Below are positions 48,330-57,434 of a stretch of DNA of 64,000 nucleotides, piece after piece. The notes beneath the pieces are model-generated. The model was not told the DNA's origin and ran no database searches. It worked only from the letters and a program-made list of their open reading frames with translations. This DNA comes from Welwitschia mirabilis (Eukaryota > Gnetophyta > Gnetopsida > Welwitschiales). Position numbers and translations under genes: made by a program. The stretch spans positions 271,246,735 to 271,310,734 of the forward strand of contig JBOZIK010000001.1 of the NCBI GenBank assembly GCA_051453625.1, given 5' to 3'. Each line of letters starts with the position of its first letter. Positions within the stretch are counted from its first letter, which is position 1.

Positions 48330-50613
48330 TAAGGTTTACCCCAATTTAGAATTCCAAGATATCCAAGTCATACTTTTGAAAAGGGTAATTTTAAAAAGAG
48401 TAATTATTAAAGACACAAGGTAAAGTGAACTTGGTAAAAGAGGGAAGAATGTTACTTTTAGTATTGCATGGAGTTTTAAGATGAAGAGATTAAAAGGTAT
48501 TAGAAATAAAATCCTCAAAATTATGTGTTTTATTAAAATCAAGAAAAGGAATTTGATTTTAAGAATTACATGAATTTTCAAATGAGAGAGATGGAGAAAT
48601 GTTATCATTATCAAGATCACAAGATAATGTAAAGGTAGGAGTAGAATGAATGATGTTACTTATGATTTTACATAGAAGTTCAAGTGAAAGGAATGGAAAA
48701 ATAGGTGTATACTCTTTATGTTATGTTGTTGTATTAAAAGAAATAAGGTTATTCTTCATTAATTTTGGTTGAATTTATATAGATTATTCATTATTACTTT
48801 CTTTCTCATTATTTTCTTCATCATTAATTTGTTGAATGCTTTCTTCATTTTCTTCATTATTATCTTTAACTATATTTTCCTCTTCTCCGTTNNNNNNNNN
48901 NNNNNNNNNNNNNNNNNNNNNNNNNNNNNNNNNNNNNNNNNNNNNNNNNNNNNNNNNNNNNNNNNNNNNNNNNNNNNNNNNNNNNNNNNNNTCTTCATCA
49001 TTAATTTGTTGAATGCTTTCTTCATTTTCTTCATTATTATCGTTAACTATATTTTCCTCTTCTCCGTTGTACTCATTATTGTTTTGTTGAATATTGTTAT
49101 CATTATCTAAGTTATTAGGTTCATCAAAAAGATCATAAAGAGAAATGTACTTATCATATTCTTTCTTATCCTTCTTTTCTTTATCACATTGTTGCATGTC
49201 ATTATTCTCTTAATTATTAGATTCACCAAAAAGATCATAAAGGAAAATGTGATCATTATGTTCTTTATGGGTTGACAAATTTTTAGATTCTTCAGGAAAT
49301 GATTCCTCTATTTCATTTGGATTTCTTGATAGTAAATGAATGTCAGGAATATAATATAGTATCTCAATATCATCATTTGATGAATAATCATCCTTATCCT
49401 TCTTACTAAACAACTGAGTTGAATCATTATTGTCCTTATTTTATCCATTTCCTAATGAGTGGGATGTTGTAAGTTGATTCATAATTTCATTCTATATTTT
49501 AAAACAAGAATTGTTACTACTTATTTCTAAGTTCTTCTTATTATTCTCAAGGTAAGATGTAGTAATATAGTTTTGAGAATGTTGTGTTGGAAAGGAACCT
49601 TAAGATAGTTGATTTTATAACATTATTTGTTAAAGGATTCCAATCAAATTTTCTAGGTTATTATTTTCATTTTTTAAAATTTTCTTTTATCTTCTTCATT
49701 TCTTCCATTAACTTTTTATTAAATCATTTTCTTTTCATAGTAATTCATGGGAGATGAATCTTATTCATAGTAATTCATGGAAAATGGTTAGGATTTACTA
49801 ATGATTGTAAGATGTTTCTTTAAAAGAGATGAAATTCCTAAAATATTGAAAATCCTCATTATCATTTTCACATGAACTTTAAAAATAGGGAATGAAAAGG
49901 AGAGGATGTGGAAGGGAAAAGAGGAGGGGAATAAAAAGGTTGAAAAGAGAAAGGGGTCCAATTCCTAATCTTGACATTACTTAATATCGTCCACCTTCTT
50001 TTTGCAAATATTTCTCAAAGTGGTCTTTTATCATAGTTCTTAGAAATGCTAATGTTTCTTCTTCTTTTAACAAATATTTTTTGAAGAGTCCTTTTATCAC
50101 TATACTTATAAATTTCCAGGTTTTTCCTCTTGTCTATAAATACTTTTTGAATGGTCATTGTATCACTATTCATAGAAATGTATGAGAACAATGAATAAGA
50201 AGAATTTACATTTCTAAGTTCTATATAATCACCAAAAGACAATAAAAAGGATTTTGCATTTTACTTTTTCTATTAGTAATTAAATCTCTAAGTGTAACAT
50301 TTTCATTTAAATTAGATGTTTTTATAATAATTCCTGTATTACATGAAGCTACTTGCTTTTATGCATTGAATTCAACATAGATGAAGAAGAAATTAAATGA
50401 TTTACTTTCATTTTATTATTTTCACAATATTTTTTTTAAAAAAATTGATTATGAAATAACAAAATTTAGAAAAGCTTCTTCTTCATTTCTTGGAACTTTC
50501 ATACTTAAGGTGCATACCTAGGTTTTATTCATAGTAAAATAAGAATTTTCTTATATTTTTCTCAATCAAGCTTCATTTCCTTTGATATTTTGATGTTTTA
50601 ACATAATTTACCA
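48330..50613 (-). pseudogene. E3 gag N-terminus fused to acidic protein of unknown function (ORF-B)
   Basis: Minus strand, about 2.3 kb with few frameshifts. The N-terminus MVNYVKTSKYQRK matches the gag start of E2. It is followed by short basic repeats of the type KRRRNISISKNYDKRPL (50,015-50,242), then a strongly acidic N/D/E-rich region with two copies of a motif, NDHIFLYDLFGESNN and DKYISLYDLFDEPNN (49,100-49,260), and NEENEESIQQINDE. The last part reads SPSLSFENSCNS and similar (48,350-48,700). E4 carries the same protein. I recognise no known domain. It contains a 100-N gap (48,892-48,991) with repeated flanks. Function unknown. Confidence 0.6.
48892..48991. other. Assembly gap (100 N) with duplicated flanks in ORF-B
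   Basis: 48,815-48,891 and 48,992-49,068 are the same 77 bases with one difference. Either an unmerged contig overlap or a real in-frame duplication of the acidic repeat. Confidence 0.9.
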
Positions 50614-51060
50614 TGTCCTTACATGCTTAGGAAAATGTCTATATAAACATTGTCTTGCTTTTTATCTTGACAATGTTTTAGGATGATCACTTATACAAAA
50701 ACCAAAAATAGAAATTAAAAAAATAGATTTGTAAAAAAATAGAAAAAACATAGAAAAAGACAGTCATTCACCTGAGTTATCTAAATGACATAAAATATGG
50801 AAGTATTTCTATTCACTATTGAAAATGAAACAACCTAATTGTGGAAAAGAGAGATGAAAATCCTACTTTGGAGATATCATCTACCTTAGTCTTCTAGATG
50901 ATAGAGAGGATGAAAGGGTATTATTTATGGTACAGAAATCAAAAAATGTGAAAAGAAAACTATGGAATCTAAAGTAAAAATATAGTGCTACTGCAAATAA
51001 ATAATTTGAATTTAAATCCAAGGTACTTATCTATCATAGTAATAATCCTTTAGCTTCTTA
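50614..51060 (-). other. E3 leader
   Basis: Leader with two palindrome copies (about 50,765-50,795 and 50,878-50,912). The primer site expected next to LTR-8 is missing; see the hairpin at 51,061. Confidence 0.55.
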
Positions 51061-51099
51061 TGATTGATAGGAATTTACGTAATAAATTCCTATCAATCA
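51061..51099. repeat. Perfect 17-bp hairpin replacing the primer site and LTR edge
   Basis: TGATTGATAGGAATTTA (51,061-51,077) and its exact reverse complement (51,083-51,099) surround CGTAA. In LTR-5 the homologous place holds the primer site and the LTR terminus. The right arm is normal LTR sequence, so the left arm looks like an inverted copy of it. Confidence 0.9.
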
Positions 51100-52292
51100 T
51101 AAATTCTAGAATAAAAAACACCCTAGTATAGATAAGAGTTAACCAAATTGTCATATTTCATTAAAGGAACTAAGATGAGACATTATAGAATTTTGGATGA
51201 AGTATTTTTAGTATTTTTTTGTTAAGTAAATGGAACTAAAAAATAATGTAGAAATAAAATACAAGAGAAATGCAAATGTAATACTCATAGATGAGATGCA
51301 AATGAAAATACCCTAAGTAATATATTTTTTGACTATCAATCTTCTTGCCAAAAATATTAGCCCTTATAACCTAAATCAATTAGGAAATACGATTACTAAA
51401 TCCTAACTAACATAGATGATAAGATACATTGAACAAAATGTAATAGAATGAAACTATTATAATTATATAAATGTAATAATAAATAAAATGAAAAAACTAA
51501 ACTGATAGTATCAATCTTAACAAAGGTTGCCATTATTATCTAGATCAACTATGAATCTATTACACAATCATAATCAATATAAACTATAAGGGAGATGAAC
51601 ATAATGAAAATAAAGAAAACTACTTTTATTAATCTCAAACCAAGCATTCAAATGTAAAGTAACAACACTCAATGAAGGATACCAATCCTAACACTAAGAA
51701 AAATTTCTCTCTGTAGCTATGGATGGACCTCCTGCTCCTTAATCTCTCATTACAAGATTGTTATATGTAAAAGATAGTTAGAAATAAGGGCAAGGAAGTA
51801 TTTATTTATTTTTACATAGAAGTTTAAAAAAATCAAAAACCCTAATGGCTTAGACAAAATCATAATGACTCAGAGAGAGGATAGCATTGTTACAATATTA
51901 GATTTGTCATCACTTAAAAAATAGTGACTATCTAAATTGTCATCCGGGTAATTATGGGGATAATGCCATGCTAGAAAATATGACATTAGCTTTATACTCT
52001 AATCTAAGTTAGCATCTATTGTCCTAACTATTGTGGAAGTAATAGAGGAAACACTAGACTTCCTAAGCTCTTCAGTTAAGAGAAATCAGCCTCCTAGATC
52101 ATAGGTCTTTTCCAAAAAATGCTAAGTATTAGAATCTACCTAAAATACCTTAAAATATGCTTAGAATTACATATTTTTGGGATAATATAATCAACTCTTT
52201 ATAATCATCAAAATTCAATCTAGACTTATCTAAATGTCCTAAAAAAAAGCTCAAAATACCCCATCAAATACATAAAATTTAACATTTTAATA
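51061..52292 (-). repeat. LTR-8: 5' LTR of E3
   Basis: Aligns with LTR-7 except for its first ~40 bp, which are rearranged. Ends ...TTTAACATTTTAATA (from TTTGGCATTGTAACA). Palindromes lie at 51,929-51,967 and 52,020-52,058. Confidence 0.87.
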
Positions 52293-52297
52293 GGTTG

Positions 52298-53008
52298 TAA
52301 TGTTGAGGCAAAACATACATTTGCATAAATTGAAAATATTTTCCTATTATTATTAAAAAAACTAGTTATTAAGTTAATAAATATATTTTTATAACTACAA
52401 TGTATTTAGGTTAATGTTAGGGTTTGAGATGGTTGATTTCTTATAGGAGGAAAGAGAACTATAGGATGATGAGATTGAGGTTTGAGTATTCAATTTGATT
52501 CTTTTAAAAAGTAATTCTACTCCTTCATGTTTATCTTTAATGTTGTTTTCTCCTCTTTCATCAATTTTAAAATACACATACTCCTCTACTTTAATGAATT
52601 TAAAATTAATTTCTTTATATTATTACTTATTTTTAAATATTCAAGAAAGATTTCTTTCATAGATTTTAAGTCAAACTTATTATTGTTTTTTACATCCTTC
52701 AAGATATAAAATTTACTTTTAAATATCTTATTTTAGGAAAACTTAGGCATTTTTTCTCATCATAAATCATAATAAACCTTAGTTATGCCTATCCTAGAAA
52801 ATGCATAGTTGGAGATATAGTGTGTATTATTAAATTCTTTATTATAAAATCTTTTTATTGGATCCTTTACTTGTAGCATTATTCTAGTTATTTTATATAG
52901 CAGTTAATTCTTTCTTTCACTACTCCATTTTGTTCAAAAGTTCTAGGGGTTGAACATTCATGAATTATTTGTCTGTAATATTAAGGCTTAAAATTTTCAT
53001 TTTCAAAT
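52298..53008 (-). pseudogene. C2 integrase (Ty1/copia), upstream part
   Basis: Minus strand. ECSTPRTFEQNGVVKER near 52,920-52,970 matches the integrase core end (FS.PRTPQQNGVVERKN), preceded by FENENF (52,985-53,005). Downstream is a linker with an open piece at 52,395-52,577 (KIDERGENNIKDKHEG). Continues at 43,228 beyond E3. Cut on its upstream side at 53,009 by the inverted-repeat element. Confidence 0.8.
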
Positions 53009-53777
53009 TGTAACACCTTATATTTTCATCTTATATTAGAGTGTGTACTAATAAAAATCAAGTAATTTGAGTTATCAAAGAGGGATTCATTTTTTTTATT
53101 AATGATATAGAGAATGTAAGTTCTGTAATGATGACTTCAATGATAATATTGATATTTTTGCATGTGAGTGCATCTTGGATTAATGAAATTTTAAGAATAA
53201 TGCTTGAGTGCAGATATTATTTTCAAGACAGATGTATTAATGTTGGGTTGAGAGGGAACTAAAGAATATAATAAAATTCATTAATTAGAAAAACCCAAGC
53301 ATGATAATAAAGACAAGTGAGGCAAAATATATAGAACTAGGCATGGCGGTGTAATTTAGGTATCATATTCAAAGTATTTATAGCCTCATTAAGGTTAAGC
53401 ATTAAGAGCCTATCATGTTTTTAAGGATTGATAAGAAGAAGGGATATGTTAACCTAAGCAAGCATAAGGTTTTACAAGAAGATATCCAAGCTTTTGAAGA
53501 GCACTATAACAATAGTATTTTTTTTTATTCTATTATATGCCATATAGTTAAGACCATGAATATCAATCTAAAGGAGAAGAATGGTAGGATGCTACACCCA
53601 CTAGGGAGGTGAAGCATAACTAGATCTTAAGTGAGAGGGTCCATAAAGGTAAACACATGAAGTTTCATCTTAATTCCCTAATTTATATTTTGCTTTTAAG
53701 ATTTGAATTCTATCTAATCACTGATAGTCTCTCTAAGTATTCAAAGCATTCTATTAATTCTATTATAATTCATCATA
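53009..53777 (+). repeat. Left arm of inverted repeat carrying an eIF2-alpha fragment
   Basis: Starts TGTAACACCTTATATTTTCAT inside the C2 integrase. The whole ~770 bp match the reverse complement of 54,031-54,792, for example GCATGTGAGTGCATCTTGGA against GCATGTGATTGCATGTTGGA. The arms converge on a TC microsatellite. Terminus TGTAAYACC resembles the start of plant gypsy LTRs. Confidence 0.88.
53355..53612 (+). pseudogene. eIF2-alpha gene fragment, copy 1
   Basis: The plus strand reads HIQSIYSLIKVKH, IMFLRIDKKKGYVNLSKHKV and LQEDIQAFEEHYNN. These correspond to plant eIF2-alpha residues from Ser51 on: RIRSxSSLIKV, VMVLRVDKEKGYIDLSKRRV, SEEDIQACEERYN. eIF2-alpha delivers initiator tRNA to the ribosome; Ser51 is the stress-kinase target. 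Here the Ser51 position is TTT (Phe). About 86 codons remain of a protein of roughly 340; no S1-domain start, no C-terminal half. Resemblance to the host gene is clear, so this is a captured fragment, not a functional gene. Confidence 0.8.
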
Positions 53778-53808
53778 GAAATATTTTACTTTTTGGATTT
53801 CATATTAA

Positions 53809-53811
<3 letters not shown>

Positions 53812-53849
<38 letters not shown>

Positions 53850-53958
53850 CTCTCTCTCNNNNNNNNNNNNNNNNNNNNNNNNNNNNNNNNNNNNNNNNNN
53901 NNNNNNNNNNNNNNNNNNNNNNNNNNNNNNNNNNNNNNNNNNNNNNNNNNNNNNNNNN

Positions 53959-54030
<72 letters not shown>
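53812..54030. repeat. (TC)n microsatellite with gap between the arms
   Basis: TC runs at 53,812-53,858 (one GC interruption) and 53,959-54,030, separated by 100 N (53,859-53,958). True length unknown. Confidence 0.95.
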
Positions 54031-54032
<2 letters not shown>

Positions 54033-54792
54033 ATGGATTACAATAGCATTAGTAAAACACTTTAAATACTTAGAAAGAGCACTAGTCATTAAACAAAATC
54101 CAAAACTTAAAAGAAAAATTCAAATCATGGAATTGGGATGAAATTATATGTGTCTTTCTTCATGAGAGCTCTGAGTTGAGATCTAGTTATGCTTCACCTT
54201 CCTAATGGATGCAACACCCTGTCATTCTCCTTCTCCAAATCGATATTCATGGCCTCGACAACATGATCATAATGGAATGAACAAATTTCCTATCATCGTA
54301 GCACTTTATAAAATCTTGGATATTTTCTTCTAAGACCCTATGCTTTCTTAGATTGATGTATTCCTCCTTCTTATCAACCCTAAGAAACATGATAGACTCT
54401 TGATGCTTGACTTTGATGAGGCTACAAACACTTTGGATATATCACCTAAATCACATCATCATGTTTACTTCCAAATATTTTGTTTTTCTTACCTTTGTTC
54501 TCATGCTTAGTTTTTCTAATTGATGAATTCCATTATATTCTTTAATTCCCTCTCATCTCAATGTTAATACATCCACTACAAAAATAATGTCTACACTTGG
54601 CCATTATTTTCAATGTTTTATCGATCCAACATGCAATCACATGCAATAATATTAGTATCATCACTAACATAATCACTAAAAAACTTATCTTTTCTAAAGC
54701 ATTGATTAAAAAAAATCCTTGTTTAATAACTTAAATCACTCACTCCATCAACACAAACTCCAAGATGTGTCATGAAAATTTGAGGTATTACA
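54031..54792 (-). repeat. Right arm of inverted repeat
   Basis: Inverted copy of 53,009-53,777, ending in GGTATTACA (minus-strand start TGTAATACCTC). The minus strand just outside reads AAGAGGAGAAATA, a polypurine-like tract. Arms differ at perhaps a fifth to a quarter of positions by eye. Confidence 0.88.
54193..54450 (-). pseudogene. eIF2-alpha gene fragment, copy 2
   Basis: The minus strand reads YIQSVCSLIKVKHQE, IMFLRVDKKEEYINLRKHRV and LEENIQDF...KFVHSIM. It keeps KFVHSIM (family KLVHSIM) better than copy 1, but has CGA to TGA at an arginine next to the Ser51 position, which is again TTT. Both copies therefore share the Ser51 change, and the duplication followed capture. Confidence 0.8.
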
Positions 54793-54794
54793 TA

Positions 54795-55035
54795 TTTCTC
54801 CTCTTAAGAAGTTTTTATTTATGAAAACTACTTAAGTTGTTTAATGTTCTAGTAATGAGAACTTTATTAAGTAATGGATCCAAATCTAAGACTTAATCCA
54901 TTCATTACTCTAATAAGATCATTAATGAGTTGGTTAAGTAATGGATTCAAACCTAAGACTTAAGCCATGCATTACTCTAATAAGGTCATTAATGATTTGA
55001 TCAAGTAATAGAATCAAATCTAAGCTCTGATACCA
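54795..55035 (-). other. Miniature LTR-element interior: PPT, 67-bp repeats, initiator tRNA-Met primer site
   Basis: On the minus strand the order is primer site TGGTATCAGAGC (55,024-55,035, exact match to the plant initiator tRNA-Met site), then 67-bp tandem repeats, then a purine tract AAGAGGAGAAA (54,795-54,805), then TGTAATACC, an LTR-like start. The interior is only about 240 bp with no coding capacity, as in TRIM elements. I could not confirm that the sequence right of 55,040 is the matching LTR. Confidence 0.55.
54867..55025. repeat. 67-bp tandem repeat, 2.4 copies
   Basis: Units start at 54,867 (TTAAGTAATGGATCC), 54,934 (TTAAGTAATGGATTC) and 55,001 (TCAAGTAATAGAATC), an exact 67-bp spacing, each containing ATTACTCTAATAAG. 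Confidence 0.85.
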
Positions 55036-55040
55036 AAACG

Positions 55041-56459
55041 TCATAATTTGATTTTTGAGTTGCATCTAAAAGAATAAAACTTTTTTTTTCTTAAAACTAA
55101 GTTACATGATAAAACATTAATTTATATGATAAGATTAAAATTTTTAATGAAATAATTTAAGCTATGACTATGAGACTTACCTCTTAGTTACCAAAAGGAT
55201 ATATGTCAAGTGAATTATGTGATGATAACCCAACTGACTACTATTTCAATCCATATTAGGCTTAATTAGAAATCTAAATTAAAAGCATATAAAAGAAGTA
55301 TGTAGGTTGTAGTTGAGTAGTTCATTACACCAACAGCTAAGCAACCACACCTATGTAATCCTCATTCATAGGAGTTCAGACCACATGTAGTTCTATCTTG
55401 AATCTCATTTTAAGTTTCTCAAATACACATGTTTGTAAGATATAAGAAAGTAGTCAGTATCAATGGCATGTGGCAATCCTAGGCATGGAAGAATTTAAAG
55501 ACTAATACAAAACTCAATATTGATTCAACATCAATAGATATCACACACAAATATAGGAACATATGCATTGTAACTATATGTAAAACTATAGAAGGTACCC
55601 AATCAAGAACTTTTAAGATTACAACAACCAATTCTATTAAGGAAATCTAATGTATGAATGATGATAATACACATGTATATTAATATAAATTAGATATATG
55701 GGTATCAAAACATGTATATCATAGAGAGAAAGAGAGACTTTTGGTTACTTAGCCAAAATATCCATTAGTAATCCTCTATCACCAAGTACAAGAAACTCCT
55801 CATATCTTACTATAACATCTTGATGAGATCCAATAAAAGGGACGCTATCATAATAGGATGTCCTTATAGTAAACTCATGCGAAAATACAATTAACATACA
55901 CACATACATATATGCAAATAAACATATGCCATTTTGGAAGGGTACCTCTTAACTGTTACTTCTATAACATATCATAATGAAAATAACAATATGTAAATAT
56001 AAAATACCAAAGAGAATAGCCTATATGCCACTGATTAAGTCTCTAGTCTCAATAAACATAAATCAATAGAATTCAAAGGATATCAATAGAAGTCAAAGGA
56101 TAAACCTCACTAATTAAGTGCCTAATTATTTGAATGAGAATCATATAATAATCACTATTAATATATAATTTTATGCATAAGATAAAAATTAAATACTTAT
56201 AATATTTAACTCATATGCATAAACATGTAAGGAATTATGTTTAGACATACATACCTGAAAAGTGTTAAGAATACTAGAAGCAACCATAACCATTAGAAAT
56301 CATGCCAAAACTTGCATCATTTTATAACTATACTATACATATATAATTGAATAGAATCATGAACATATCATATAGTACATTTAACTCCTAAATAAAAGAT
56401 TTTAAGATTAAAAATGTGAACATTTTAGTAGTTTAACTAGTGGTCAATCCTTCATTTAA
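55041..56459. other. Unresolved; candidate LTR of the miniature element
   Basis: By position this should be the 5' LTR (minus strand) ending ...AAATTATGACG next to the primer site. I see no clear copy of it elsewhere in the window. Contains a short GA-rich run near 55,720. No coding homology. Confidence 0.35.
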
Positions 56460-56918
56460 GAGGTTATAATAGTTGTACTTTAGTTCTTGAATTTTTCATT
56501 TTATAGCATAATAGTTGCATTTATCTTTATTCTATTAAATGTACCTTATAGCTTATGTTGATTAGAGTTTAGTAGTAGTTTTTCTTGATTAATCTAGGTT
56601 ATAAGAATTGATCTTTGTAATAGGAAGATTTGGTAGCCAAATAAATCTATTACTTAAAGTATTTTTCATTTGTATTTCACTATGTAGTGTTTATCTTGCA
56701 TTATTTTCTTTCATCATTCTTTATTTCCATTTTACTTAAATAAAAAATAATAAAAATAAACTATTAAAATTAATTCTTTAACTTCAATTCTAGTTCCTTT
56801 GATGAATTATGACATTCAAGATTACTCTCATCTATACTAGTATATTTTTTTGTGAGATATTTGTAATTGAAAAAATTTGCTTAAGGATGTAGTGATTTCA
56901 TAAATACATACTGCAACA
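56460..56918 (+). repeat. E4 5' LTR, truncated
   Basis: Plus-strand copy of the last ~460 bp of the E-family LTR; matches the reverse complement of LTR-7 from about 43,690 down to 43,234. Ends ATACATACTGCAACA. Its left part is lost. Confidence 0.82.
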
Positions 56919-57434
56919 TTTTGGTATCATTACCAGGAATGATATTTTAACACTATTTCTAGGAAAGGCTAAGATTTTGGCTCATTAAGGTTATAAGAAT
57001 TTGGAGATTTGTCATTATCAAGATAAGTATCTTAGGTTTTAATTTAAGGTATTTTTTATAGTAGAGCTATATTTCTACTATAGATCCCATAGTTTTATTT
57101 CCAGATTTTTTTATTTTCATTTCACAAGTAACCTTGTGTTGTCCTATCTATCATCTTGATGACATAGACAGATGATGATTTATAAAAGTAGGATTTTCAT
57201 TTTCTTCTACAAAATAGGATTTTCGTTTCTTGACAGCATAATAATCTTGTCATCCCCTCTATCATTTAGATGACTCAATCAAATGACTATCAATTTGTAT
57301 TTCTATTCTATTTTTCATGAGTTTGTTTTTTCTGCTTCTATTTTTTATTTTTATATAAGTGGTTGTTCTAGAACATCATCTAGATAAGAAGAAATATGAT
57401 GTTTGTGTAAGCATTTTTCTAAGCATTTAGGAAC
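56919..57434 (+). other. E4 primer-binding site and leader
   Basis: TTTTGGTATCATTACCAGG at 56,919-56,937 matches the tRNA-Asp type site TTTTGGCGCCGTTGCCGG with G/C-to-A/T changes. The leader holds three palindrome copies (about 57,148-57,175, 57,245-57,285 and 57,372-57,392). Confidence 0.7.

Larger units (their letters stand above)
43234..52292 (-). mobile_element. E3: E-family element (variant with acidic ORF-B) inserted in C2
   Basis: Flanked by LTR-7 (43,234-44,470) and LTR-8 (51,061-52,292). Minus-strand order: 5' LTR, leader, gag N-terminus fused to an acidic protein of unknown function, ORF-X region, purine tract, 3' LTR. The gag core and protease of E1/E2 are absent. It splits a copia element between integrase and RT. 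The possible target duplications (GATTC left, GGTTG right) match at only three of five bases. Confidence 0.88.

Noticed and set aside
48336-48620. Hydrophobic minus-strand frame, and its counterpart at 59,036-59,401
   Set aside because: Both overlap ORF-B in another frame with better continuity (SPSLSFENSCNS-type). The hydrophobic reading appears to be an off-frame of T/C-rich codons; I could not decide finally.
48769-49110. Hydrophobic, membrane-like plus-strand frame of 113 codons (rich in I, F and L)
   Set aside because: It is the reverse complement of the acidic N/D/E-rich ORF-B, which automatically gives I/F/L; it also runs through an N-gap.
51083-51099. Hairpin at 51,061-51,099 as a rho-independent terminator
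   Set aside because: Plant nuclear context, no T-run, and its arm is ordinary LTR sequence; a template switch explains it better.
43229-52297. Target duplication of E3 (GATTC / GGTTG)
   Set aside because: Only three of five bases agree; the boundaries rest on LTR alignment instead.
53657-54065. SLSLSL... repeat proteins at the TC microsatellite
   Set aside because: Simple translation of (TC)n across an N-gap; no coding support.
101-57392. Regularly recurring palindrome as a CRISPR array
   Set aside because: Copies are dispersed at irregular long distances and located by LTR position, not in an array with spacers; the organism is a plant.
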